A stretch of DNA of 64,000 nucleotides. It comes from Novosphingobium kunmingense (GTDB taxonomy: Bacteria > Pseudomonadota > Alphaproteobacteria > Sphingomonadales > Sphingomonadaceae). The DNA is taken from NCBI RefSeq assembly GCF_002813245.1, contig NZ_PHUF01000004.1, positions 436,001 through 500,000 on the forward strand, given 5' to 3'. This document shows positions 44,099-53,690 of this stretch, in pieces; position 1 is the first letter of the stretch, and the number at the start of each line of letters is the position of its first letter. The notes beneath the pieces were generated by a model that was not told the DNA's origin, ran no database searches, and worked only from the letters and a program-made list of their open reading frames with translations. The translations under genes were made by a program, and so were the position numbers.

Positions 44099-47000
44099 TC
44101 AGACGAACGCGAAGTCGGTGGCGTCGAGGCCCAGATTGTTGCCCGTCAACGTTATCATGAACTCGGCTGTGGTCAGAATTCCGTCAGTATCGCCGTAGAT
44201 GACCGTGTTGCCCCCGATCACCTGATGCCACAAACCATAAGCCGTCGCCGTGGTGCCGTGGTAGGCGAACTTCTGCACGCCCGCCTGACCATCGTTGATA
44301 TCCAAAAGTGCGAAGTTCAGCGTATCGTTGGCGTGGTTGAAATCGGTGATTGTATCGTTGGTGTCGTGTAGATCGATGAACTGGAAGATATCGTTGCCTT
44401 GGTTGCCGGTCAGTGTGTCTGCCCCGAAACCGCCAAGAATTAGATCATCGTCCTGATCGCCGATGACCGTATCGTTGCCGGATCCACCGTAAAGTTTATC
44501 CGAGCCGGCATCGCCAAAGATCGTATCGTCGCCCGTCCCGCCATAGATCGTATCACCCCCGGAACCGCCTATGACTGTGTCGGTTCCGCCCCAGGAGTAC
44601 ACGGTGTCGGTGCCTGCCTTCACATCGATGACATCGTTTCCAGCCGTCCCATAGACGACGTTGTTGCCGCCGAGGTCATTATTGCCAAGCGTAGAGTAGG
44701 GAACGGCGCCGGTGGTAAAGCCGTCCTTGTCGTTACTATCTCCGATGCCGGAGTAGACAGTTGGCGGCGGAATAGCACTGACATCGGTCCGCCCGTTGAT
44801 CGTGATCGCAATCGTGGCACTAGTCCCGTCGGCCGTCGTCACGGTGAAGCTGTCAAAGCGGGTGTCGCCGGTATTCAGCGCCTCGATGACAGGGTTGGCG
44901 TTGTTCAGCGTATAGGTCCAGTGCCCGGTCGAATCGATGACATAACTGCCATATCCGGTGGCCGTCGTGACCGGGACCGCGATCGCAGTCCAGGCATCGT
45001 TCGCGCCATCGACGTCGGTTGAATTGAGGTCGCCGGTTGCAGTCGGCACTCCTGTGTTCGATGGCGTTGCCTCGGTCACAGAGCCGGTCAATGCGCCCCC
45101 GATCACCGCCGCGTCGTTCGCGCCCAGGATCTTTACATAGACTTGGTCGTTTGCGGTTCCATCAAACGAGCCGACATTCAGATAGTCGTAAACGATCTGG
45201 CCCTGAGTCAGGGCCTGCGTTGCCGCGCGCGCGTTATCGAGCTGGTAGGTCCACGCGCCCGACGCAGTGTTGAACGTGAAGGTGCCATAGGATCCGACAA
45301 GTGTCGCCGGGGCTGCGAATTTCGCCTCGCCGCTATCAACGTCTGCGATCGTCAACGTTCCGCCAGCCGTAGAATTTCCAGCCGACAGTGCGCCGGCCTC
45401 TGCCACGCTATCGGTTAGAGTGCCGCCAATCGTCGCCGGATCGTTGGCACCCTTGATCGTCACCGTCACCTGTTGCTGGGTGCCGTCCACGGTTGCGACG
45501 GTAAAGGTGTCGGTCAACGACTGGGTCGCCGTCAACTGCTGGACTTGAGTGGACGTATTGTCGAGCGTGAAGGTCCAGTGCCCCGTGGCATCGATCGTAT
45601 AGGTGCCATAGCCGTTGACCGAGACGGTCGGGCTCGACACCACGGTCCAGCTGTCGGACGGATTGTCGACGTCCGCCGAATCGAGGTCGCCGCTGACGGT
45701 GTTGGGCACCGCATCCTCGACGATCGCGCGGGCCGTGTTGCCGCCGATCACCGCCGGATCGTTGACCGCAGCGATCGACAGGTCGACTGTGCGCGTGGCG
45801 CTTTCGTCCGCAGCGGCGTCTGTCACGGTGTAGGTGAAGCTGTCCGGCCCGCTGCTGTTGGGCGCCGGATTGTAGGTGAAGCTGCCGTCGGTGTTGAAGC
45901 TCAGGGTGCCGTTCGCTGGACCGGTCGCCACGGCATAGGTCAGCATACCGCCCGATGTCGTGCTGTCGTTGCCCGCGACCGATCCGCTGAGCTGCGTGTC
46001 CTCCGTGCCCGAGAAGCTGTCATGGCCAGCCGAAAGGTCGGTCACCGCCGTCAGCGAGAAGTTCTGCGTGCCGCCGATCGAAGCGCCGTGCCCGTCGCTT
46101 ACGGTATAGGTGAGGATAACCGGACCATTGTAGTTCGCGGTCGGCGTGATGGTGAAGCTGCCGTCAGGGTTTGCGGTGACGCTGCCGTGATCGGCAACGA
46201 GGTTGGCAACCGTCAGGCTATCGCCATCGACGTCGCCGAAGCCCTGAAGCAGCTGCGCTGCGGTCACGACATAAGGCGTGTCCTCGGTTCCGAGCGCAAG
46301 GATCTCGCTGGCCGAACCGACCGGCCCGTCGTTGGTGCCCGTGACCGTCACCGAAACGAGCTGCTCGTCGAAGCCGCCGTGGCCGTCTTCGACCCGAATG
46401 GTATAGGTGAGCGTAAGCGACTGGCCGACAGCAAGGAAATCGAACGCCTGGGTGCCCGAATTGAAGGTCCAGGTCAGGTTGTTGCTGTCGCCTGCATTGG
46501 CGGCGATCGTACCATCGGTAACGGTCATCATGTCCAGCGCTGCGGTGGCCGCAACCTTGTCGGTCTTGTCGCCCGTCAGCGACACCGCGGTGACCGAGGC
46601 CGTCACCGTGTCGAGCGTATCGACGTCGATCACGCTGACTTTGCCCGTGACGTTCAGGCCGGCGTTGGTCTCTGCAACTGTATCGGCGACGGTATCGCCG
46701 CCCAACTGCCTTATTTCGGGGCCATCGTTGGTGCCGGCAATGGTGACCTGGACCTGTTTGGTATCGAAGCCGCCCTTGCCGTCGGCAACCTGGACGGTGA
46801 AGACGTCGCCCAATGTCTGGCCCACGGCCAGGGCATCGACCACGCCGCTATCGACGGTCGCGTAGGTCCAGTAACCATCGGCATCGATCGTTGCCGTTCC
46901 GAGGGCGGCCTGTGCGCTGATCGACCAGGCCTGCGTCGCTCCGTGGTCGACATCGGTTGCCGTCATCTGCCCGGAATCGCTCTGCGACGAACCGTCATCG

Positions 47001-48649
47001 CCCTCTGAAACAGCGGCGACCGAATCGCTTGCCACGCCGATCACCGGGCTATCGTTGGTGCCGGTTATCGTGACCGCGATCGTTTCGCTGGCGGTGCCGT
47101 CGAACGAGGTCACGGTCAGCGATTGCGTCGCGATCTGGTCCTTGGCCAGCGCCTGGGTTGCCGGCTTGGTGTTGTCGAGCGTGAAGGTCCATGCCCCCGT
47201 CGCCGGCACGAAGGTGAACGCGCCATAGTCGCCCGCGAGCGCCGCCGCCGCCGGAACCTGGAACACCGCTTCGCCGTTGTCGACATCGGCAACCGTCAGG
47301 GTCCCGGACACCGCGGTCGAGAGTGCGGTATCCTCGACGACGTTGCCGCCGGTATCGCCGGTGATCGTCGCCGCATCGTTGGTGCCTGTGATGGTGACGG
47401 TGACGGTCTGGGTGTCGCTGCCGCCGTGGCCGTCGCCGACCGCGATGGTGTAGGTCAGGACCAGCTGCTCGCCGGCGGCAAGGAAGTTGAACGCCTGGCC
47501 GCCTGAAGCGAAGCTCCAGCCCAGGTTGTGGCTGCTGCCCGCATCGGCGGCGATCGGCCCCGCGGTGACCGACAGCATGGCCTTCAGCGCAGCGTTGTCG
47601 AGACCGGCAGCCCCGGGTCCATCAGCCGACACGCTTTGCACGGTGGCGCTGACGCTGTCGCTGGTGTCGGGATCGATCACGGTGAGCGTGCCCGAGGTGG
47701 ACAGGCCGGCGTTGCCTTCGGTCAGGCCGGCAGAGGCGCTGTCGCCGGACTGGACGGCAATGTCGGGCGCATCGTTCGTGCCGTTTATCGTGACCGCGAC
47801 GGTCTGGACATCACTCTTCTTGAGATCACCTGGCGCGCTGTCGGACGCCTTGATGGAGTAGGTCAGGACGAGAGATTCGCCAGCGGCGAGGTAATTGAAA
47901 GCCTCTCCTCCGGAATTGAAAGTCCAGGTCAGATTGTGCAGTTCGCCGTCTGCTGCGACCGGGCCGGCTGTGACGGAGAGCATTGCCTTGAGCGCGGCAT
48001 TGGTAAAGTTGGTCCCCCCGGTTCCGCTCGCGGTCACGCTGTCGACAGCGGCCGTCACCGTGTCACCGGTATCAGGATCCTTGACCGTCAGCGTGCCAGA
48101 CGTGGACAAGCCGGCATTCGTTTCGGCCAGGTTTGCCACAGCGCTATCGCTGCCCACCAGTTCGATGTCCGGACCGTCGTTGCTGCCGGTCAACGTCACG
48201 TTGACCCGCGCCCAGCTGAGCGTGCCGTTGCCGAGCTTGATCGCATAAGTGAACGAGTCGCTGATCGTTTGCCCGGCGCTAAGCGAGTTGACGTCAACCA
48301 CGTTGCCGGCGCTGTCGCGCAGCTGGAACTCCACCTTGCCGTTGATGATGCGGATTTGGTTGCCGAGCGCCGTCTTTTCCCAGCAGCTGTTGGTATCCTT
48401 GGACAGCAAGTCGGTCTGCGAAACGTCGAGCGCGTTGCCAAAACCATCGTCGATGGAGAACAGCGTCTTGGCCTTTCCGCCCAGATCATTCGCCATGACG
48501 TCAAGTGTCAGGATATCGAACGTCTGGTTGTACAGCTCGGGACGATCGAGGAGATCGTCCTCGGAATAGGTGTAACTATCGCAAGTGGCCTGCGGCGTGT
48601 TCGAGAACGACGTGGTGGTGCCGCCGGCACCCGTGATCTGCGTACCCAT
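44099..48649 (-). CDS. giant VCBS/cadherin-repeat RTX protein, type I secreted adhesin-like
   Basis: About 1516 residues. After an N-terminal segment with two Cys (CDSYTYSEDDLLDRPE), about ten tandem VCBS/cadherin-like repeats of 100-130 residues run to about residue 1270; each unit ends in a variant of TGTNDAP (TGSNDGP, NGTNDAP, KGANDPA, LGANDAA). Residues about 1330-1430 are RTX calcium repeats (GGSGGDTIYGGTGDDTIFGD). The C-terminus ATDFAFV has no Sec signal partner and resembles the serralysin end. The start is ATG at 48649 with GGGGGAG upstream; GTG at 48661 is alternative. Likely a surface or released adhesin for biofilm. No LapG-type di-alanine retention module is visible. Confidence 0.9.
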   Translation of the reverse strand: MGTQITGAGGTTTSFSNTPQATCDSYTYSEDDLLDRPELYNQTFDILTLDVMANDLGGKAKTLFSIDDGFGNALDVSQTDLLSKDTNSCWEKTALGNQIRIINGKVEFQLRDSAGNVVDVNSLSAGQTISDSFTYAIKLGNGTLSWARVNVTLTGSNDGPDIELVGSDSAVANLAETNAGLSTSGTLTVKDPDTGDTVTAAVDSVTASGTGGTNFTNAALKAMLSVTAGPVAADGELHNLTWTFNSGGEAFNYLAAGESLVLTYSIKASDSAPGDLKKSDVQTVAVTINGTNDAPDIAVQSGDSASAGLTEGNAGLSTSGTLTVIDPDTSDSVSATVQSVSADGPGAAGLDNAALKAMLSVTAGPIAADAGSSHNLGWSFASGGQAFNFLAAGEQLVLTYTIAVGDGHGGSDTQTVTVTITGTNDAATITGDTGGNVVEDTALSTAVSGTLTVADVDNGEAVFQVPAAAALAGDYGAFTFVPATGAWTFTLDNTKPATQALAKDQIATQSLTVTSFDGTASETIAVTITGTNDSPVIGVASDSVAAVSEGDDGSSQSDSGQMTATDVDHGATQAWSISAQAALGTATIDADGYWTYATVDSGVVDALAVGQTLGDVFTVQVADGKGGFDTKQVQVTIAGTNDGPEIRQLGGDTVADTVAETNAGLNVTGKVSVIDVDTLDTVTASVTAVSLTGDKTDKVAATAALDMMTVTDGTIAANAGDSNNLTWTFNSGTQAFDFLAVGQSLTLTYTIRVEDGHGGFDEQLVSVTVTGTNDGPVGSASEILALGTEDTPYVVTAAQLLQGFGDVDGDSLTVANLVADHGSVTANPDGSFTITPTANYNGPVILTYTVSDGHGASIGGTQNFSLTAVTDLSAGHDSFSGTEDTQLSGSVAGNDSTTSGGMLTYAVATGPANGTLSFNTDGSFTYNPAPNSSGPDSFTYTVTDAAADESATRTVDLSIAAVNDPAVIGGNTARAIVEDAVPNTVSGDLDSADVDNPSDSWTVVSSPTVSVNGYGTYTIDATGHWTFTLDNTSTQVQQLTATQSLTDTFTVATVDGTQQQVTVTIKGANDPATIGGTLTDSVAEAGALSAGNSTAGGTLTIADVDSGEAKFAAPATLVGSYGTFTFNTASGAWTYQLDNARAATQALTQGQIVYDYLNVGSFDGTANDQVYVKILGANDAAVIGGALTGSVTEATPSNTGVPTATGDLNSTDVDGANDAWTAIAVPVTTATGYGSYVIDSTGHWTYTLNNANPVIEALNTGDTRFDSFTVTTADGTSATIAITINGRTDVSAIPPPTVYSGIGDSNDKDGFTTGAVPYSTLGNNDLGGNNVVYGTAGNDVIDVKAGTDTVYSWGGTDTVIGGSGGDTIYGGTGDDTIFGDAGSDKLYGGSGNDTVIGDQDDDLILGGFGADTLTGNQGNDIFQFIDLHDTNDTITDFNHANDTLNFALLDINDGQAGVQKFAYHGTTATAYGLWHQVIGGNTVIYGDTDGILTTAEFMITLTGNNLGLDATDFAFV

Positions 48650-48945
48650 AATAGACTGCACTCCCCCGACGATCGGTAGGTTGAAAGAGGTGCGGCCCTG
48701 GTTGGTTTTTCAGCTTATTGACTGACACGAATGCCCCTCGCGCAGCGGCGCAACAAGCCCCTTAACCACATTCGTTAGCTAATAAGCCTCTGCGATCGTT
48801 GCCGAATTAACGCCCCAGCGCGGAAATGCGCCATTTCGGGACAGAGTCCCTTCAAACGTTTTCAACAGTTCTCCCGGCGATTGGCGAAAATGGCGCCTCG
48901 CCAAGGCCATCGGGCTGCTCGCGAATCGGATTGTTCAGGAGAAGC

Positions 48946-49019
48946 TGGATGCCCGACAAGGATTCGAACCTTGATTGACGGAGTCAGAGTCCGCTCTCTT
49001 ACCATTAGAGGATCGGGCA
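48946..49019 (-). tRNA. tRNA-Gln (CTG)
   Basis: The reverse strand folds with acceptor TGCCCGA/TCGGGCA, D-loop AATGGTA, anticodon stem GCGGA/TCCGT with loop CTCTGAC (anticodon CTG) and T-loop TTCGAAT. CCA is encoded after a U discriminator. The 284 bp between this gene and the RTX gene shows no gene. Confidence 0.93.
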
Positions 49020-49176
49020 ATCAGGCGGGTGCCTCTAGAAGCGCGCGGAGCGAAGGTCAAGCCCGCGCGAACGGGCACTTTCGCACCCAAGCCTTGCCCG
49101 CCGCCGATCGCCCCGCTACCATCACCCTCAGGTACTCGCCACGGCTTGGCGGGAAAACGATAAAGAGTGCAGTATC

Positions 49177-50391
49177 ATGGCGGACACGCTTCCGCCGGCC
49201 ATGCGCGAGGAGAACGACACCGGGCCTGACGATCAACCGGACGGACGCGACGAAGCGACCGGTAACGCGCCAGCCGACAGTTCTGCCTCCCGCCCGGGCG
49301 GCCATCATCCGATTTCCCAGCTGCGCGGCGATGCGCAAGGCGGGACCCTGCCCTTTCACCGCCAGGCCTTTGCCGCGATCGATCTTGGCACCAACAACTG
49401 CCGCCTGCTGATCGCGCGGCCGCAGGGCGAGAATTTCGTCGTGATCGACGCCTTCAGCCGCGTCGTGCGGCTGGGCGAAGGGCTGGCCCAGGCCGGCCGG
49501 CTCAGCGACGCGGCGATGGACCGGGCCCTGGGTGCGCTGACGGTTTGCGCCGACAAGCTGCGTCGCCGCAACGTGCACCTGGCGCGCTCGGTCGCGACCG
49601 AAGCCTGCCGCCGCGCCAGCAACGGCGAGGCCTTCATCGAGCGCGTCCACCGCGAGACCGGCATCCGGCTCGACATCATCAGCGCCAAGGAAGAGGCGCG
49701 GCTGGCCGTGCTGGGCTGCCACCTGCTGCTCGAACAGGGCGAAGGCCCGGCGATGATCTTCGACATCGGTGGCGGATCGACCGAGATGGTTCTGGTCGAA
49801 AGCGTACGCGGCGAAGTGCCGCGGATCCACGACTGGCAATCGGTGCCCTGGGGCGTCGTGTCGCTGACCGAGACCTGCGGTCCCGAACCCGACAGCGCCG
49901 AGGCGCGCGCGGCGCGCTATGCCCGGATGCGCGAACTGGTGCGCGACAGCCTGGCCCCCTTCACGGTGCGGGTGTGGGACCGGCTGGAAGCCGAGCGCAA
50001 ACGCGACGTGCCGCTCCGCCTGCTTGGCACCAGCGGCACGGTGACGACGCTGGCCAGCGTCCACCTCGACCTGCCGCAGTACGACCGCCGCGCGGTCGAC
50101 GGGCTGATTGTCCCGGCCGAATCGATGCGCGGGATTGCCTCGCGCCTGTCGGGCATGGAACCGGCACAGCGCCGCGGCCAGCCCTGCATCGGGCGCGAGC
50201 GATCCGACCTGGTGATCGCCGGCTGCGCCATCCTCGAAACCATCCTCGACATCTGGCCGGCCGACCGGCTGGGCGTGGCCGACCGCGGCATCCGCGAAGG
50301 CATCCTGCGCAGCCTGATGGCGGCGAACGGCGCGGCAGAGAAAAGCCGGGCGGCGCTGCGCCGCGCCCGGCGCGAAAGCGCGCTGCGATGA
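49177..50391 (+). CDS. Ppx/GppA family phosphatase
   Basis: An ASKHA-fold exopolyphosphatase/guanosine pentaphosphatase of 404 residues. The phosphate loops are FAAIDLGTNNCRLLIA and FDIGGGSTEMVLVES, with VATEACRRASNG and ISAKEEARLA between them and LLGTSGTVTTLASV further on. The first 55 residues are a disordered hydrophilic extension. Whether it acts on polyphosphate or pppGpp is not decidable. It overlaps rlmE by 4 bp (ATGA). Confidence 0.93.
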   Translation: MADTLPPAMREENDTGPDDQPDGRDEATGNAPADSSASRPGGHHPISQLRGDAQGGTLPFHRQAFAAIDLGTNNCRLLIARPQGENFVVIDAFSRVVRLGEGLAQAGRLSDAAMDRALGALTVCADKLRRRNVHLARSVATEACRRASNGEAFIERVHRETGIRLDIISAKEEARLAVLGCHLLLEQGEGPAMIFDIGGGSTEMVLVESVRGEVPRIHDWQSVPWGVVSLTETCGPEPDSAEARAARYARMRELVRDSLAPFTVRVWDRLEAERKRDVPLRLLGTSGTVTTLASVHLDLPQYDRRAVDGLIVPAESMRGIASRLSGMEPAQRRGQPCIGRERSDLVIAGCAILETILDIWPADRLGVADRGIREGILRSLMAANGAAEKSRAALRRARRESALR

Positions 50392-51053
50392 GCCGGTCGG
50401 GCAAGGATCCTGGCGTTCGGGTCAAGACTGCGAGGAAGCGCACGCAAAGCTCGACCAAATGGCTGCAGCGCCAGCTCAACGACCCTTACGTCAAGGCGGC
50501 CAAGGCGCAGGGCTGGCGCAGCCGCGCGGCGTTCAAGCTGATCGAGCTCGACGACAAGTTCGGGCTGGTCAAGCAATCGCGCCGCGTCGTCGATCTCGGC
50601 ATCGCGCCGGGCGGGTGGAGCCAGGTGGTACGCCAGCGCAGCCCGATGGCGCGCGTCGTCGGCATCGACCTTTTGCCGACCGATCCGATCGAAGGCGTGA
50701 CGATTTTCCAGATGGACTTCATGGCCGATGAAGCCCCCGCGGCGCTAGCCGGCGCCTTGGACGGAGCGCCCGACCTGGTGATCTCGGACATGGCCGCCAA
50801 TACCGTAGGCCACAAGCAGACCGATCACCTGCGCACCATGGGTCTGGTCGAGACCGCCGCAGATTTCGCGATCGAGCATCTGGCGCCGGGCGGTGCCTTC
50901 GTCGCGAAGGTACTCGCGGGCGGGACCGATGCCGATCTGCTCGCCCTGCTCAAGCAGCATTTCACCACCGTCAAGCACGCCAAGCCGCCGGCCAGCCGCA
51001 AGGACAGTTCGGAATGGTACGTGATTGCCCAGGGATTCAAGGGCGCAGCCTAG
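50388..51053 (+). CDS. rlmE: 23S rRNA 2'-O-methyltransferase RlmE (FtsJ/RrmJ)
   Basis: Methylates the ribose of U2552 in 23S rRNA late in 50S assembly. The 221-residue SAM enzyme has RSRAAFKLIELDDKF with the catalytic Lys, the SAM motif VDLGIAPGGWSQV, DLVISDMAANTVGHKQTDHLR with the catalytic Asp, and FVAKVLAG. The ATG overlaps the ppx/gppA stop, so expression is coupled. Confidence 0.95.
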   Translation: MSRSGKDPGVRVKTARKRTQSSTKWLQRQLNDPYVKAAKAQGWRSRAAFKLIELDDKFGLVKQSRRVVDLGIAPGGWSQVVRQRSPMARVVGIDLLPTDPIEGVTIFQMDFMADEAPAALAGALDGAPDLVISDMAANTVGHKQTDHLRTMGLVETAADFAIEHLAPGGAFVAKVLAGGTDADLLALLKQHFTTVKHAKPPASRKDSSEWYVIAQGFKGAA

Positions 51054-51063
51054 GTGCAGCGAA

Positions 51064-51092
51064 AAGGGCGGAGCCTTGCGGCCCCGCCCCTT
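51064..51092. terminator. hairpin between convergent rlmE and cytochrome c genes
   Basis: A GC-rich stem (GGGCGG with CCGCCC, extended by AA/TT at its base) sits 10 bp after rlmE. On the minus strand it is followed by CTTTTCGC, so it probably ends the cytochrome c transcript. Confidence 0.6.
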
Positions 51093-51115
51093 GCGTTTCC
51101 ACCTGGTGAACCGCT

Positions 51116-51991
51116 TTACTTGGCGGTCTTCATGTAGGCGATGATATTGGCGCGTTCCTGGGCGTCGGCGATGCCCGCGAAGGTCATCTTGGTTCCCGGC
51201 GCAAAAGCCTTGGGATTGGTCAGCCACGCGTCGAGCGTGGCATCGTCCCAGGTCCCGCCCTTGGTCTTGAGCGCGTCCGAGAAGGCAAACCCGCCGCGCC
51301 CGGTGGCGACCGCCTCGCCGGCGACGCCAGCCAGGTTCGGGCCGATGCCGTTGGCCCCGCCGGGATTGATGGTGTGGCAAGCCTTACACTTGGCGAAGCT
51401 CTTTTCGCCGGCAGCGGCATCGCCGACCACGGCGGCAGGAGCGGCAGCGCCCTCACCCTCGGCTGCGGCGGCCGGGGCGGCGGGCAGCGGCAGGTTCGAA
51501 CCCAGCGAGTTGAGGTAGACCATCAGGTTGGCGCGTTCGGCTGCGTCGGGCAGACCCGCGAAGCTCATCTTGGTGCCGGGAGCGAACGCCTTCGGGCTGG
51601 TCAGCCACTCGTTCATGGTGGTGAAGTCCCACTTGCCGCCCTTGCCCTTGAGCGCGTCGGAGAACGCAAAGCCGCCACGGCCAGCTGCAATGGCTTCACC
51701 CATGACGCCGTAGAGGTTGGGACCGATGCCGTTCGGTCCGCCCTGGTTGGCGGTGTGGCAGCTGGCGCACTTCTTGAAGACCGCCTCGCCCTTGGCGACA
51801 TCGGCGCTGGCCAGCAAGGTTTCGATCGCGACGGCGCCCTTGGCTTCGCCTGCCGCGCCTTCTTCGGCCTTGGGCGAATGCACCTTGTCGGCCGCGAAAT
51901 AGCCGCTCGACACGGCTGAGAGCCCCAGCGCGACGATGCCCGAAAACAGCACCCAGCCAGCCGCAGTATTGAAACGATCCGATTCAGCCAT
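51116..51991 (-). CDS. membrane-anchored tandem di-haem cytochrome c
   Basis: A 291-residue electron carrier. Residues 12-32 are an uncleaved-looking membrane anchor. Two class I cytochrome c domains follow: FKKCASCHTANQGGPNGIGPNLYG with methionine ligand in APGTKMSFAGL, and FAKCKACHTINPGGANGIGPNLAG with APGTKMTFAGI. They are joined by an Ala/Pro linker (about 170-195). The two domains are very alike, pointing to an internal duplication of a CycM-like cytochrome. It likely shuttles electrons between bc1 and an oxidase; the exact partner is inferred. Confidence 0.9.
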   Translation of the reverse strand: MAESDRFNTAAGWVLFSGIVALGLSAVSSGYFAADKVHSPKAEEGAAGEAKGAVAIETLLASADVAKGEAVFKKCASCHTANQGGPNGIGPNLYGVMGEAIAAGRGGFAFSDALKGKGGKWDFTTMNEWLTSPKAFAPGTKMSFAGLPDAAERANLMVYLNSLGSNLPLPAAPAAAAEGEGAAAPAAVVGDAAAGEKSFAKCKACHTINPGGANGIGPNLAGVAGEAVATGRGGFAFSDALKTKGGTWDDATLDAWLTNPKAFAPGTKMTFAGIADAQERANIIAYMKTAK

Positions 51992-52136
51992 GGAAAAGCC
52001 CCGTTGGGAAACCCTGCAATTGCGCGCCGCTCTAGTGTCGGCTCACGCGTAGTGCAAGGGGCATTGCGGCACCGGGCCGCACGGCCTAGCCAGAGACCGC
52101 GACAATCCGCTGGTCGATCAGCCGCAGGGAGAGCCG

Positions 52137-53690
52137 ATGTCCTGGAAACCCGAAGTCGAGGAACTGCGCCGCCGCCGCAAGCTGGCCGAACAGATGGGCG
52201 GCCCCGACAAGGTCGAACGCCAGCATTCGCGCGGAAAGCTGGATGCCCGTGCCCGCATCAGGGGCCTGGTCGATCCAGGCAGTTTTCGCGAAATCGGCAA
52301 GATCGCGGGGCGCGGCCGCTACGATGCCGACGGCCTGCTTGAGGACCTGGCGCCATCGAACCTGATTTTCGGACGGGCTAACATCGAGGGCCGCCCGGTC
52401 GTGGCCAGCGCCGACGATTTCACCGTGCGCGGAGGGGCGGCGGATGCGGCGATCAAGCGCAAGTTCGAGCAGTGCGAGGCGATGGCCCACAGCCTCAAGA
52501 TCCCGCTGATCCGGATGATCGACGGAACCGGCGGTGGCGGCTCGGTCAAGACGCTGGAGACCATCGGCGCAACCTATGTCCCCGCCGTGCCCGGCTGGGG
52601 CGACGTGGTGAGGAACCTGGACACGGTGCCGGTGGTCGCGCTGGCGCTGGGTCCGACGGCGGGCCTCGGCGCGGCGCGGGTCGTCGCCAGCCATTACTCA
52701 CTGATGGTCAAGGGTCTGAGCCAGCTGTTCGCCGCAGGTCCTGCCGTGGTCGAGGCGATCGGCGAACCATCGGACAAGGAGTCGCTTGGCGGCTCGATCA
52801 TCCACACCCGAAACGGTGTCGTCGACGAGGAGGTCGCGAGCGAGGCCGAGGCGTTTCGCCGCGCCCGCCGCTTCCTGTCCTATCTGCCGAGCCACGTCGG
52901 CCAACTGGCTCCGCGCACGGCCAGCCTCGATCCCGCCGACCGGCGTGAACAGGCGCTGGTCGACCTTGTCCCGCGCGAGGCCAAGCAGGTCTATTCGATG
53001 CGCCGGCTGCTTGACATGGTGTTCGATGCCGGGTCGGTGTTCGAGATGGGGCGGATGTGGGGCCGTGCGGCGATCACCGCCTTTGCCCGGCTTGATGGCT
53101 GGCCGGTCGCTGTGCTGGCCAGCGACCCCAGCTTTCTCGGCGGATCGTGGGAAGCGCGGACCAGCGAAAAGGTCGAACGGTTCATCAAGCTGGCCGACCA
53201 GTTCCGCCTGCCGGTGGTCCACCTGGTCGACAATCCGGGCTTCATGATCGGGCGCGAGGCGGAGATGGCTGGTACGATCCGCTATGGCGTGCAGGCGATG
53301 AACGCGGTCTACAAGGCCACCGTTCCGCTGGCGAGCATGGTGATCCGCCGCGCCTACGGCATCGCCGGCAGCGCGATGAGCAACGCCGAAACCTTCCAGT
53401 ACCGCTTCGCCTGGCCCAGCGGGGACTGGGGCAGCCTGCCGATCGAAGGCGGGATCGAGGTCGCCTACAAGGCCGAAATCGAGGCTGCTGAGGATCCGCA
53501 GGCCCACCTTGCGGCCATTCGCGAGCGGCTGAACCGGGTGCGTAGTCCGTTTCGCACCGCCGAGATCTTCGGGATCGAGGACATCATCGACCCGCGCGAC
53601 ACCCGGCCCCTGCTTTGCGAGTTCGCCGACCTTGCCTGGCGCGCGCTGGGCGCGGACCCTCAGGCGGGGCGTTCGGCGCCCGGCGCGTAG
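52137..53690 (+). CDS. acyl-CoA carboxylase carboxyltransferase subunit (PccB-like)
   Basis: A 517-residue biotin-dependent carboxyltransferase. It shows the crotonase-like duplicated core with RMIDGTGGGGSVKTLE and LGPTAGLGAARVVASHYSLMV in the N-half, then LASDPSFLGGSWEARTSEKVERFIKLADQF and LVDNPGFMIGREAEMAGTIRYG in the C-half. Propionyl-, methylcrotonyl- or geranyl-CoA types cannot be separated by eye. The biotin carboxylase subunit is not nearby. GGGAGAG precedes the ATG; the 3' end overlaps the convergent MFS gene by 31 bp. Confidence 0.88.
   Translation: MSWKPEVEELRRRRKLAEQMGGPDKVERQHSRGKLDARARIRGLVDPGSFREIGKIAGRGRYDADGLLEDLAPSNLIFGRANIEGRPVVASADDFTVRGGAADAAIKRKFEQCEAMAHSLKIPLIRMIDGTGGGGSVKTLETIGATYVPAVPGWGDVVRNLDTVPVVALALGPTAGLGAARVVASHYSLMVKGLSQLFAAGPAVVEAIGEPSDKESLGGSIIHTRNGVVDEEVASEAEAFRRARRFLSYLPSHVGQLAPRTASLDPADRREQALVDLVPREAKQVYSMRRLLDMVFDAGSVFEMGRMWGRAAITAFARLDGWPVAVLASDPSFLGGSWEARTSEKVERFIKLADQFRLPVVHLVDNPGFMIGREAEMAGTIRYGVQAMNAVYKATVPLASMVIRRAYGIAGSAMSNAETFQYRFAWPSGDWGSLPIEGGIEVAYKAEIEAAEDPQAHLAAIRERLNRVRSPFRTAEIFGIEDIIDPRDTRPLLCEFADLAWRALGADPQAGRSAPGA

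Noticed and set aside
44099..48649. VCBS repeats considered as a possible DNA-level repeat array
   Set aside because: Repeats are only recognisable at protein level and differ greatly in bases; it is a protein domain array, not a DNA satellite or CRISPR.
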